NCBI RefSeq assembly: GCF_963678635.1
Contig: NC_087070.1
Span: 11,130,539-11,194,538, forward strand
Direction of reading: 5' to 3'
DNA from: Symsagittifera roscoffensis
Taxonomy: Eukaryota; Xenacoelomorpha; Acoela; Convolutidae
DNA length: 64,000 bases
Both the position numbers and the translations under genes were made by a program. Within the stretch, counting starts at the first letter, position 1; every line of letters begins with the position of its first letter. Positions 36,449 to 47,519 of the stretch are shown here, one piece after another. The notes beneath the pieces were generated by a model. That model saw only the letters and a program-made list of their open reading frames with translations. It ran no database searches and had not been told where the DNA came from.

Positions 36449-38505
36449 CCCTCCGCTCCGGGCGTACGCCTGAGTTAGAGGCCTTAATGGCCGTAATTGT
36501 ACTAGGGGGACGGTGCGTACCCTCCGTCTAGTACTGTTTAGCTTTTTAACTTAGTTAACACCGAAAATTCCGGGGGCCGGAGGGTTAGGTGGGAAGTCAT
36601 GAGCCCGCTTGTCCCAAGGTCCCGGGACAAAAAAAATTAAAGAGAAACCGTAAAACATAACAAAAATAGTGTATAAATAAGAAAAAGCCAAAAATAAATT
36701 TATTTGAAAACAAAAAAATACAAAAAACAGTAAAAAATCCAAAAACAGTAAAAAAAAACAAAAAGTGACAGTTTATATGTTAATTCCGGACGATATGTGA
36801 TCTAACCTTCCTATTCGTTGTTGATCAGATTGATTTATATCATTTCTGATAGAAAGATTGTGTGTTTTGGTGAAGGGTTGGATACCCTCCCTTGAGTGTA
36901 ATTTGAGTATTTAAGCACGTTAATGGTGATTTTGCCGGTGGCCGGAGGGTAGAGTGGCAAGCTGACCGACGTGTTCCACAATCAACAAGGACATCAGGGA
37001 CAACATCCACAACGACTGTTGGGTATCGTTGAATCAATTTTGGTATCGTTAGGGTACTATTTCATCAAAACTTAAGTGGTGGGGTGCACGATTGGCGCGG
37101 TCCGATTGTACCCTACATCGATTACAAATTTCTGAGTTAAGGGTCTTAATTCGGGTATTTTGGTGCAAAGGAGGGTATAGTACTATTCATTAACGACTAC
37201 TAATAGGTTATTATCCTTATTAAATATTATTTATCTCCTATTTAGACCCAAGAAACACCCAAATTTCGTCGAAAATTATCGATTTTCGACCAAACTGTAG
37301 ACCCCAAAATTTTTGGATATCCGAGCTTTTCCGAACAGCAAAAAGTTTTTATATAGTGAGTATCTAAGTAGTTTGATCCCCCTAACTAAAGAAACAGCGT
37401 GAGAAAAGACTCAGTAAAAGTTGTAAAAGTTGGAAAAAACCAAAATTTTTCGATCAAAATTTCGATAATTTTCTGAATTTTGTCAATCTGTTTTGGGGAT
37501 CGAGTTTTTGAATTTTCGGAGTTAGAGCAATAAAATTTTTTGTATTAGAAGCGTGCTAGCATAACGTGCTCGGCTGCTAGAAAAATTCTTGAGTAACCCT
37601 CCGATTAGCTCCGTGGATAGAGCTAACGACTTAAGGATGGGAAAAGGAAGGAATCGGAGGGTCCAAATTTGATAGTTATTGGCCAAATTTTTGTCTCCAA
37701 ACCAATTTTGGTCCGGTTTTTTGCATAATTCCAGTGCCGTACAGGGCTACTACGCTCGTTTCAATTATTTTTAGGCACTTTCAACAGGAATTGCGGAAAA
37801 AGTTTCTCAGAACCTATATAGGTGGTGAAAAAAGCCCATTTGGACAAACACGTTTTTGGCAATTTCTCAAAGACTAGCCAACCGATTGGGATAATTTTGG
37901 TACCATAAGTCGACGTTTTGGACCAATTTTCCGGACCGCAACCGTTTTTGGGTTAATAATCTCGGAAAAGAAAATTTTTTTAGAATTTGTTGGTTCGGAG
38001 GGTCCAAATTACAGGTAACCCTCCGAGCGGCAGAAAATTTTATCAAAACACCTTTTTATCCTGTTGTGAAGGTTGACCGTGTCAACCAACCTGGTTTTAA
38101 GCAAGTTATACCGCATTCAGATGCTTTATTGCGGTAAATTAACCCCTTTTTCCTGATTTTTGCGGAAACCTCCGGAGTAACCCTCCGGAGTGACTTAAGC
38201 CCTTTAGCAACCCTCCTTAGTGGAGAATTTCCATGAGACCCTCCGAAGGAGTTAAAAACAACACCCCATAGGGTATTTAGCTGGTTTTGATGCTTTCTTA
38301 AGCTAGTTGCAGGCCCTTTTCAAAAACTTGAAAATTTTGGAAGAACCCTCCGAGGTAACCCTCCGGAGCATATTAAGCCTCTTGTTGACCCTACTTAGTG
38401 AGTTAAGGGGGACCCTCCGAAGTCTCTTGGGTGACTAAGGTACCCTCCGAAGTAACCCTCCGGAGTAGGCTAAGTGTCTTAACAACCCTCCGAACTAACC
38501 CTCCG
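36449..38505. repeat. CCCTCCG/CGGAGGG motif array in the leader
   Basis: 17 exact matches: plus-strand CCCTCCG at 36449, 36520, 37597, 38019, 38181, 38239, 38346, 38359, 38413, 38443, 38456, 38486 and 38499; complement CGGAGGG at 36578, 36943, 37655 and 37996. From 38.17 kb on they form pairs exactly 13 bp apart (38346/38359, 38443/38456, 38486/38499, and ACCTCCG 38168 with 38181), the second of each pair ending in the palindrome CTCCGGAG. By composition such a 7-mer would be expected far less than once in 2 kb. Confidence 0.85.
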
Positions 38506-38746
38506 GAGTGACTTAAACCTTCTAACAACATTCTTTGTTAGAAACTTGAGGAAACCTTCCGTGGCAATTTGGGAAACGGAAAATATCCATTTAATTAAGA
38601 TCATATTAGGATATTAGGCGTGCTTATTAGGATCATAGGAGCCCATTTTGACCCGGAATTTCGTGATCGACATTGGATTCTAGATCGGGTGTATCAGAAG
38701 AACCCGAACAAAATTTTTTTTTTTTGGTTGTGATTTTGGTTGTGTG

Positions 38747-39092
38747 GTTGCCTTGAGCTACTTAATAGGAAAGTTCGGGCAATCCGGAAACAAATAAAAG
38801 AAGACCTTGGTGAGTGTATTAGGCAAATACACACTCACTTGAGAAGAAAAGTTGTTCCCTGCTCTCGTGCACTTGGAGCGTTCCGAGTGTGGGGGAGCTT
38901 TTTCATAGACTTTAGAAGTCTTCGGTCAGAGGTTGCCTTGATCTACTTAGTAGGACAGCTCGGGCATTCGCAGGACACGTGAAAGAAGACCTCGGTGGGT
39001 GTTTTAGGCAAATACACACTCACTTGAGAAGACTGTGTCCTGGGCTTCGTTCTTTCGGATCGTTCCAATTGGGGGAAGTCTTTTTTTTTAAG
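38747..39092 (+). repeat. Duplicated hairpin module before gag
   Basis: Two diverged copies, 38747 and 38931, start GGTTGCCTTGA and run about 160 bp. Each contains TTAGGCAAATACACACTCAC preceded by its partner GTGAGTGT (38810) or GTGGGTGT (38995), giving an 8-bp stem with GGCAAA-type loop (38810-38838; 38995-39023). In the second copy one pair becomes G-T, so the stem survives the change. Confidence 0.7.
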
Positions 39093-39513
39093 ACTAAGTT
39101 TTATTGATCTGTTTATGAATCATCACTGCTTTTTACCAAAGGTTGTTTGATTTTAACAAAGCAGAGACTTGATAAGAGTGTGGCGGTAAATTGATACTGA
39201 CGAAAGGTCGCTGTCACTTGTAGGATATTCTTATCTGATTATCAATTCTGTTTTGTGTATTGATTATATCTTCTGAAAATTTTGTGATACCGTTATACTA
39301 TACAACAAGGTTGAGTTAGCATTATATCAATACTGAGTAGGCCCTGTGTGTGTAACTTTAGCTGAGTCACTAAGATTGTCATTGAGAAATCTAAGAGACA
39401 TTTTTGATACTTTCGAGATCGAAGAGGCAGCGTTATGTAATTTGACTTGAACTTGTTTGCGGTACGTGTGCATCGCCATTAAATTATAGGAATATTGTTT
39501 TTTGGCACAAAAC

Positions 39514-41858
39514 ATGCAGCGCAGGGACTCGTTAGGATCGACTACTAAGATTCCCAGGCTGAGCAAGGGAAGCACGCGAAAATTTAAAACTAGGCGTAGC
39601 CAGTCCTCGTTTAGCAGCGCTTCCGATGTGTTTGCTGAAAACGAATCGACTAAAGGTCAACCTGATCTTTCAGTGAGCGAAATGAAACTAAGGAGCGAGA
39701 AAAACCTCGATGGCGATCAAGGGCGGAGCGCCGAGGCCGGAACGCGAGCGAAACGCTTGTGGACCCCTTTGACGGAGGAGAACGGACGCTTATTCGACCC
39801 GACTTTGAGCCGAGCGAGGACCTCGAGCGGGAGGAAGTTGAGAGGACGGAGGAGACCTCGGAGCGTTCCGAGGTCGAGCCGCAAGAGGAAGTGTTATTCA
39901 GGAGATGTCCAAATCGGATACCAAGAGTCATGGGTGGAGGAGAGAAAATTCACATTCAGCTAATACCCACTCATCTCTGGCCAAGCAGAGCAACAACGCG
40001 ATGATGTCGAGTATAAGCCCGAGTGAAGAACAACCGGGCTCGAAGGCCAAGAAGAGCTGGAAGTCTTTGTAAGATGAGCGCATGGCGTCACTACGAACTG
40101 AAGTTTTATCTTCCAGTTATGACTACCCGGAGATAACCCATCCAGATGTGAACTTCACACCGTGCCCAAGGATAATGTCAGATGGGATAACGATGGGAGC
40201 GTCATCAACGTTCGACATATTGATGACGTCGATGAGCAAGCAAAAAGGCGGTGCGTCATCAAGCACCAGGCTGCAGCCGCAGTTGACCTCATCTTCTTTG
40301 GGACTAACCCCGTCATTTGGGGCTACTGGTGATATAGGTGACATGTTCGCCGACGTAATGAATGGTCTGGATGAACTGAGACGGGACTTGACTAAAATAA
40401 TAGATCAAGTTGACGAGAGAGCTCAACAGGGTCGAGAGAATCTGAGATATGAACTAACGCACGTGAAGTCGCAGGCGAGGGTTGATCAGGCTCAATTGAT
40501 TCGCAACACCGATCAATGCCTGGCGGAGAGACTGGCACAGGCAAACAAGGAGTCACAGGAAAGAGAGGCTAGGATGACGAGGGAGATCGAACGATCATGA
40601 TAGTACCTACGCACACACGATGACTAGCCTGGAAAAAAGGTTAGATGCCAAATCTGACTTAATGATGCGGAAGCTTGACGCGATCTTGAATGGGAGCAAT
40701 TAGGAGGAGCGTTCCAACCCAAGGGAGCGCTCACGCCATGCGAATGATGGAGATGGTACGGGCAGCTATGCCAGAGCCCAGCAACGCTCGAGAACGAACT
40801 ACGAACCTAGGAATAGGGAGCGGCCAAGGGCATCCCCGTCGAGGCCTGGCTGGACTAATCCAGTCCCGCCGGAGGCAGATGCTACTCCGGAGACAAGGTT
40901 GCCAACTGTGCCACAAGTCAGTTCAGTGCCAGATCTGACTACAGTATCACAGGACACGACGATGTATGCCTCAATATTTGAGCCTCTGAATAGATCTCTC
41001 GAGACATTCATCACTAAGCTCTCGAAGTCAACCGAGAGAGGAGAGAGGTCAAGAAGGACACTGAAAAAGCCGAAGTCGTACAAAGACGAGTCAGACGGCT
41101 GCATTGACACTTGGATAGTAGTGATGAAGTTGCACTTTGAGGAAGAGAGTCTCTCCAAGAAACAGGAGTGCAGCGCGCTAACAAGCAACCTGGAGGGTAC
41201 TGCACTAAATTGTGTGATGGCGAAAAGAACCAATGAGAGAGATAGCGCTCGCAAGATATTCTACATTCTGCTGAATCGTTTCGGCTCTGGAGTACGAGGC
41301 CACCAGGCTATGGTGATGTTCGAAAAGAGGCATCAAAGAGATGACGAATCCATAGACAAATTTTTGGACGACCTTGAATTGCTTAGGAGGAGAAGCAATC
41401 CCGATGAGAAAATATCCGAGCGAAACTTGGCGATTGCTTCAAAGTTCATGGACGGAGTAAAGAGTGAGGAGTTGAAAACGATGTTGGCCACCCACTTCAC
41501 CCTGTCACTTGACCAGGTACCCACGCCCGATGATTTGCGTATGAAGTCACGCGAGTATTTACTCATGAAACCGAGGGCGCAAAACCGTTACAGCAATTAT
41601 GGTAACTATAGCGGGACAAACACTGGTGCGAACTCCAGTTGGTACAAACCTCGCGATGACATGGATTAGAGGAGGTCGTGTGCGAATTGTGGTTCGATGG
41701 ACCATCACGTTTCCGCGTGTTCTGCATACAAACAGAACATGAAGGCAATAGGCTACTTTCTCGATGACGTCGACGCGACCGACGAGGATCACGAAGAGTA
41801 CGTCAGAGGGCTCATCATGAAATATGGTCCGAGCTTTTTCTTCTGTAATTTGGAGTAA
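39514..41858 (+). pseudogene. gag: Giant element gag region
   Basis: Starts at ATG 39514 (frame 1), passes through frame 0 (acidic text 'EEVERTEETSERSEVEPQEE') and frame 2 (40082-40600) and returns to frame 0 at about 40590. Domains: charged N-terminus; a coiled coil (about 40360-40690, 'DELRRDLTKIIDQVDERAQQ'); a capsid-like helical part (about 41050-41570, 'DGCIDTWIVVMKLHF', 'RFGSGVRGHQAMVMFEKRHQ'); a CCHC zinc knuckle C-x2-C-x4-H-x4-C at 41679-41720; and a second, broken knuckle near 41845. Stops at 40070, 40701, 41667 and 41856 interrupt it. No stop-based gag/pol border is evident beyond these, so gag and protease were probably one frame. Function when intact: particle shell and RNA packaging. 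Confidence 0.8.
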
Positions 41859-43379
41859 CACTTCAAGTCGGATTTCACTCAATTTTGGGATGCAGTAGCG
41901 GACGCGAAACATCCACGCCACGGAGAGGCGCTTTCGGGTGTCAAGGCCAGTCGAGCACGTCTGATTAACGAGGCCGAGTCTCGGAGAAGGGGGACCACAC
42001 CGAGCACCTTTACGACTAAGAAGGTAAAGACACTGCCTGACGAGGTGGTAGCCTCGAACCTGGAGGCAGAGTCGGCTAGCCCACTCAAGGTGGATTACGG
42101 TCTGGCGGCAAGGACAGCATTGCAGAATGTCAAACAGGAGCTAGCCACGAAAGAAGTGGAGCAATGGGTACGGTCGGAGCTGGAGAGCACAGATCTTCGG
42201 GAAAGTTTTAATGTTCTGGGTAAAACGACGAAAATAGAAGACAAAGAGGAACCCAGGAAACATGGACTAAAACTGAACGTTATATCTGGGAGAACTTTCG
42301 GCTTGACGAAGGAGGGGACGAAAATAATGTCCATTACCTCAGTCGCAGGGCACCAGGTGGTCAAGAACTTGAGTGAACCATCCGAGATTACACTAGTCCA
42401 CCTGGACATCTATGCCGACTACCTGAAGGAGAAAGATCCCAAACTGGACTCCAGGGCAGTGCGAGCGCTGCTCACAACAGGAGGTCCGAGGCTGATGAAA
42501 GTGGATGGACATTACATCGATGTCCATGGCCCATATCCGATTCTATTGAATGTGGATGGCATCAATATCTACACAAAAGCTCACATAACTGATGCGAACG
42601 ATCAGATTGGCCGGATATAAATTGGTCAAGAGGAGCTGAAGGTTAGAAGAATCGGACACAACGCCATGCTCGAACAAGATGCGGTGCACATAGGTTGCGA
42701 GGTCGATCTGGCCGCACACGTGCTGGACGTGCAAGGCAGACAACTTTCAGTAAAGGGACTGCTAGACACGGAAGCAGTGGTTAGTGTCATGCCAGTCAAA
42801 ACTTGGACCGACATGGGTTTCGAGAGGTCGGATCTCATACCGACAAACATCAGGTTGGCAGCTGCCAATCAGGGAGCGATCTATGTGACTGGACGGACCC
42901 CGATCATTTCACTGCAGCTCGGAGGAAGACATCTCTGCATGAGCTTCCTAGTAGTGGAGAATTTGGACGAATCCGATCAGTTCATCTTAGGAAGGAACTT
43001 CGTACGCAACTTTGATGTCACGATCGATCTCAATGACGGGTTGATTAGGATCAAGGACCCTGAGAGAAAGTATGAAAAAAAAACCCTTAATAAGATCTTA
43101 ATTAACCAGGCCAAGGTGCCGATTTTTCTGGATCGAAAAGTTAGATTAAAACCAAACCAAGCCGTAGTAGCAGCGACGTTTAGGATGAGGAACTTGAATG
43201 AGCTCAGCAATGACAGACAGGTGTGTCTGGTACCAAATTCAAACAGTAAAAGCTCGGCTATTTTAGGAAGAAGCTTCTCACTCACTCAGAGCGGACTGTG
43301 TGTGAGTGTGTTGTTGAACACAGAAGCAACAACAGTGACAATACAGAGGGGAAAAAACTTGGCTATGATTTGCCTCTGA
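41859..43379 (+). pseudogene. Giant element protease region (retropepsin)
   Basis: Frame 0, open at 42045-42617 and 42666-43376 with a TAA at 42618. The aspartic protease is at about 42690-43060: 'VKGLLDTEAVVSVMP' carries the active site, whose usual Asp-Thr-Gly is Asp-Thr-Glu here (42765-42773), and 'DQFILGRNFVRNFDVTID' is the second conserved block (usually I-L-G-R-D). The 190 residues before it are conserved-looking but unassigned. The Gly to Glu change needs one base and would ruin the catalytic loop. The frame ends at TGA 43377; RT continues in the -1 frame from an A-run at 43352-43358. Confidence 0.8.
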
Positions 43380-43395
43380 ACACAGACTTTCAGAG
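43352..43395 (+). promoter_or_regulatory. Possible -1 frameshift site between protease and RT
   Basis: A_AAA_AAC at 43352-43358 in the zero frame (codons GGA AAA AAC), the canonical slippery form. After one step back the RT frame reads on without loss. A 7-bp stem CTCTGAA (43374-43380) / TTCAGAG (43389-43395) with 8-nt loop follows 15 nt downstream. A simple one-base deletion in the A run would look the same. Confidence 0.35.
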
Positions 43396-45419
43396 TGTGG
43401 AGAACTTGAAAAAGTTTGATGTAACTAAATGTCCATTGCATGCGAACCAAGAATGTATAATGAAGAGAGTAAATGAATTGAAATCTTCTAGGAAATTGTT
43501 TTCAATGAAGTCGGAAACAGATGATGGGCTGTCTAGTTGTTCCAACTTTCCTGAGAGACCGACAGAAACAGAGTTAGAAGCGAATAAACCGCTCCTACCT
43601 GAGATAGAACATTTGAAGGGTAAAATATCAGACAAGGAACTAGATTCGCTCAGAGCGGTGCTAAGTCGGAACGCAGACGTTTTTTCGAAACCTAAGGCCG
43701 ACATAGGTTGCTGTAATTTTGTAGAACACGAGATTGAGATAGAAGAGGGCTCGGTACCTCATAGGGAAGGGGCGAGAAGGATGACCCCTCACAAGTCAGA
43801 AGCGTGTAGGAAGGAAATCGAGATGTTAATGGAGTATGACATGATCGAGCCGTCGAAGTCCCCGTGGGCTTGTGGCGTGGTCATGGCGAAAAAGAAAGAG
43901 GGGCAACTCAGATTTTGTTGTGATTTCTGTTATCTGAACGCAGTGACTATAAAGGACGCATACCCGATTCCCCGCATCGATGAGAGCCTATCCAAGCTGG
44001 GAGACGCGAAGTTCTTCACGACGTTGGGTTTGGGCTCTGCCCTCTGGCAAGTGCCACTCCGAAAGCAAGATCGAGAAAAAACAGGCTTCGCGTGCGAGCT
44101 GGGATTGTTCCAGTGGAAGAGGATGCCGTTCGGATTGTGCAACGCGACGGCCATATTCCAGCGACTGATGGCCCAGGCACTCACGAGCGTCACTAAGAAA
44201 TACGGGAATCTCATCATGTGTTATGTCGATGATGTCGTGATTGCAACACCAACCTTAGAAGACCATATAAAGAGGTTGGAGGAGGTGTTTTCTTGCATGA
44301 AGCAGGCGGGTCTGAAATGAAAACCCTCTAAGTGTAAAATCCTCAGAGATTCCATAGAGTATCTGGGCCGCCTGGTGGATAAACATGGAGTGACACCAGA
44401 TCCTGAAGCGGTTGAAGCGGTGCTGACCTGGAAGGCACCTAAAACGGATACACAGCTGATGAGTTGTTTGGGATTCGCTAATTTTTATCGAGAGTTCATC
44501 AAGGGGTATGCTGACAAAATATACCCCATGCAGCGGTTGATGAGAAACAAGGGCAAAAAGTTCACTTGGACTGATGAGGCACAAGTTTCATTTGAGAACA
44601 TCAAACGTGAACTTTGCGAGGCACAGGTCCTCGGCATGCCAACAGATAAGGGGATGTTCGTGCTGGACACGGATGCATCAGTGGTTGCGATATCGGGCAT
44701 ACTTCACCAGGAGCAGGAGTGGAACGGGAGAACGGTTCTTTGTCCGATAGCCTACGGGAGTAAAGTCCTGAGTGATACTGAGATGAAGTACGGCGCACCA
44801 AAAGCGGAGATGTTCGCGGTGATCACTTTCGTGCAAAAAAAACAGGGCCTACTTGGGGAGTGCTCCCTTCAAGTTACGTGTGGATAATCGTGCCCTTGCC
44901 TGGCTGAAAATCTATTCGATGGACCAAAGTTATATTGGTTGTTGGATCGTGCGCCTGGATAGATACCACATGATCATAGAGCACCGTACCCGTGACAAGC
45001 ACCAGAACGCAGATAGCCTCAGTAAAAAGACAGAATTCTATGAGCGCCTCGAGGAGAAGCAGGCTAACCAATCGGAAATCAAAGACGGGTTTTCATTTCT
45101 GGACAAGGAAACCTACGACAAACTGCAACTTACTAGGTGGTTAGACAAGTCAGGGCATCCTATACCCGGAAACCCTGACCTTCCAGTGGAGACGGCCGCG
45201 GAGATAAAAGTTTTAGCGAGAGGCGAGCCCGTTCCGTTGGATCTGCTAGTACGATCCAATTTGGTACAGCAAGAACTTACCAGGCTGGGTATAAACAGCA
45301 TGGCTCTATTGAACAGGACGGTGAACATGGCGCCGGACGTCATGGGGAAGCTCCGTGACTTGTTGGACAGGGAAGTGATAGGCATGATCGTGAGTGGATG
45401 GAGACCATGCAGCGGTTGA
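43359..45419 (+). pseudogene. pol: Giant element reverse transcriptase and RNase H
   Basis: Frame 2 to 44320, same frame again to about 44840, then frame 0 (44853-45419). RT blocks: 'SPWACGVVMAKKKEGQLRFC' (43859-43918), 'AYPIPRIDESLSKLGDAKFF', 'GFACELGLFQWKRMPFGLCN', and the catalytic YVDD at 44222-44233. The first catalytic Asp, expected in 'TTLDLGS', is Gly (GGT, 44027-44029), so the polymerase is dead. A TGA at 44318 and a frameshift at the A8 run 44835-44842 break it further. RNase H shows 'FVLDTDAS' (Asp at 44666), 'KAEMFAV' (Glu) and 'RVDNRALAWL' (Asp), ending at 'NADSLSKKTEF' near 45040. After that about 120 residues link to the next block. Confidence 0.9.
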
Positions 45420-45928
45420 CTGTCACTGAGAGAACAGAGAAGAGGCCAGTGTCCATTCGCAGCCGAGGTGTTGAACGGGATTGCAGGTCGATAGTCAACC
45501 AGCTGGTGAGCTCGATGCCGAAGGAGGTCTTGTTGAGAACTTCTTTCACTGAACATGGGACACTGAATCAGACCCAAGCCACTGAGGAAGTCAGGATCCA
45601 GTCGAGATCTAGCTTCACGAGGAGAGTGCATTTCACGGATGCAAGAGAAGAATACGAGCCGAGCCCAGATTGTTCGCCCGCGGACGAGACAATGTCCGGG
45701 GAGTCAGACACCTTTGAGCCCGTGCAGGACGACTTGTCCGGGGAGAGGTTGACGAGACCACCTAGGGGCAGAATTTTGTCCGGGGAGTCGGATTCAAAGC
45801 AACCAATGGACAGAGTTTTGTCCGGGGAGTCGAGAAACATCTCAGACAACTTGGAATATGATGTTGGGGAATCAGTTGGCTCCAATTCTGATATGTCAGA
45901 GATCGCAATCCACTCCGTGTTTGACTAG
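45398..45928 (+). pseudogene. Linker with LSGES repeats between RNase H and integrase
   Basis: 176 codons open in frame 2. Acidic, Ser-rich, probably unfolded. Contains four copies of the peptide (L/M)-S-G-E-(S/R), all encoded by TGTCCGGGGAG at 45693, 45734, 45776 and 45818. The same DNA motif occurs at 47431 in another frame and directly before the 3' LTR, which hints at a role in DNA or RNA rather than protein. I see no zinc (HHCC) domain and no first catalytic Asp of integrase between 45040 and 45928 in any frame. Confidence 0.65.
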
Positions 45929-46614
45929 CGAGGCATGGCTGTCCCATCACATTCCAATCGGACAATGGCAAAGCATTCGTGGGTGATCTCACGAAGGAGT
46001 TAATGAAAAGGTCGCAGGTAGCGCAGGCCCACTCGACCACTTATCACCCGCAAACGAATGGCCTAGTCGTGAGGCAGAATCGAACACTGGTATCCATGCT
46101 GAGAGTCTATTGCTCGCGTTACATGGATGACTAGGACAAGCACTTGCCGCAAGTGATGGGTGCTTACAACAGCACGGAGCATTCCATCACGGGAATAAGT
46201 CTAACGGGTCCATGATGCTAACGGGTCACGAAAAAGCGCTTCTGTTGACGTTTTTCTACCCTGAATATGAGGGGAAGAGAACAGCACCGCAAACGTACGT
46301 GCGGGATGTTATTAGAAGACAGCAGGACCTCAATGACTTATGTAGGAGGAACACGCAACAGGCGCAAATTAGACAAAAAAGGAGGTTTGATAAAAGAACA
46401 GCCGATGCAAAAGCCTACTCAGTCGGCGACTATGTCTGGGTGTTCCAGGAAGTGGTTCCACCAAAAGGGAACCAAGAAATTATTAAAGAAATGGCGTGGT
46501 CCATTTCAGATAACAGAGGTGCACCAAGGAGGTCGCTTTTATCGACTGAGCACTGGAAGAGCAGCTCATTACGAAAATATCAAACCACACAATGCCTCGT
46601 CAGAGGACTGGTGA
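45928..46614 (+). pseudogene. Giant element integrase, 5'-truncated
   Basis: Starts inside the catalytic core. 'GCPITFQSDNGKAFVGDLTK' carries the second Asp (GAC 45961-45963); 'YHPQTNGLVVRQNRTL' should carry the Glu, but the codon is GTG, Val (46069-46071). 'VMGAYNSTEHSITGIS' follows. Frame 1 holds to about 46195 with TAG at 46132, then frame 0 (46212-46480, 'SVGDYVWVFQEVVPPKG'), then frame 1 ('GPFQITEVHQGGRFYRLS', a GPY/F-type C-domain) to TGA 46612. The N-terminal zinc domain and first Asp are not seen, so part was deleted. Inactive. Confidence 0.85.
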
Positions 46615-47519
46615 ATACCAGCGGACATGCAAGAGGGAGACTATTTGATAGTGGATCCTGCTTGTGAGGTGAATGAAAGGGGTACTCGCGATAAAAACGA
46701 CGGGAATGAGATGGTGGACGATTGCGACCTACCACTGGATCTGGAGTTGACCGAGCGAGTAGAGGCGGACGATGAAACTCTACCTTATGCCGAGGAAGAC
46801 TGGGATTGCCCAGAACAGATCGAAATTGACAAAGGAATACAGCCTGATTTTCCTCTCACCATGGAAACACGCCAGAGCAAGAGAGGAAAAAACAAAAAGA
46901 AATACAATCCGTACGGCGAGGATTTCGTCGTAGACAGGATAGTTGTAAGTGATATGATGGACTCGCTGGTAGGACTGGACAAAGTGGCGGTGCTAGAAGA
47001 AATCAACTTGGTGAATGACATGGATCAGGATTGGATCGACGATCGATCAGAACCGGAAGTGGAGTTTGAACCAGAAGCGGAACAGACTCATGAGCATGAA
47101 CTAACGAACTTGCGGGTGCTCGAAGGGCTCCATGATCTGCCGATAGATCCAAAAGAGACGATCCTGACGATTCAGGACGTCGATAAAGACGGCATCAAAT
47201 ACGTCAGTCATGACAATACCGAGTCCAACTGGGTCACCCCAGATGGTCCTCTACGTGTTCCACAATCCAACCTCGATGTCCTAGACTTTGGGCGATCGAC
47301 GGCATCAAATACGTCAGTCATGACAATACCGAGTCCAACTGGGTCACCCCAGATGGTCCTCTACGTGTTCCACAATCCAACCTCGATGTCCTAGACTTTG
47401 GGCGATCGACGGGGACGTCGATGGATATTTTTGTCCGGGGAGTGGAGAAATCTGATAATAAAAAAATTGAAATCGGCAAGAGAAACAGGAGAACTAGAGA
47501 CAGAGGGCAAGAATGCTAA
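46615..47519 (+). pseudogene. Acidic C-terminal extension of the giant element pol
   Basis: Continues integrase frame 1 after TGA 46612 ('MQEGDYLIVDPACEVNERGT'). About 250 residues, strongly acidic ('EADDETLPYAEEDWD', 'SEPEVEFEPEAEQTHEHELT') with a basic patch 'RQSKRGKNKKKYNPYG'. No domain recognised. A 110-bp tandem duplication (47191-47410) shifts the frame, so the present frame 1 ends at 47394; the frame that would follow without the duplication (now frame 0) ends at TAA 47517-47519, overlapping the macro-like ORF start. Confidence 0.65.
47191..47410 (+). repeat. 110-bp tandem duplication in pol
   Basis: 47191-47300 and 47301-47410 appear identical. Start GGCATCAAATACGTCAGTCA. 110 is not a multiple of three, so it frameshifts pol. 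Identity shows it is much younger than the LTR divergence. Confidence 0.95.

Larger units (their letters stand above)
36399..39513 (+). other. Leader of the giant element, ~3.1 kb, noncoding
   Basis: Between PBS and gag. No convincing coding frame. Carries a dense array of CCCTCCG motifs (36449-38505) and a duplicated 184-bp-spaced module (38747-39092). Two related blocks, near 36550-36600 and 36920-36965, both read '...GGCCGGAGGGT'. An unusually long leader; packaging, translation or splicing signals would be expected here. Confidence 0.7.

Noticed and set aside
38740-38982. 80-codon frame in the leader
   Set aside because: It spans the duplicated hairpin module with no continuation in the second copy; the module is better explained as RNA structure.
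44835-44842. Second programmed frameshift at the A8 run in RNase H
   Set aside because: It lies inside one enzyme domain, where a programmed shift makes no sense; a slippage indel is simpler.
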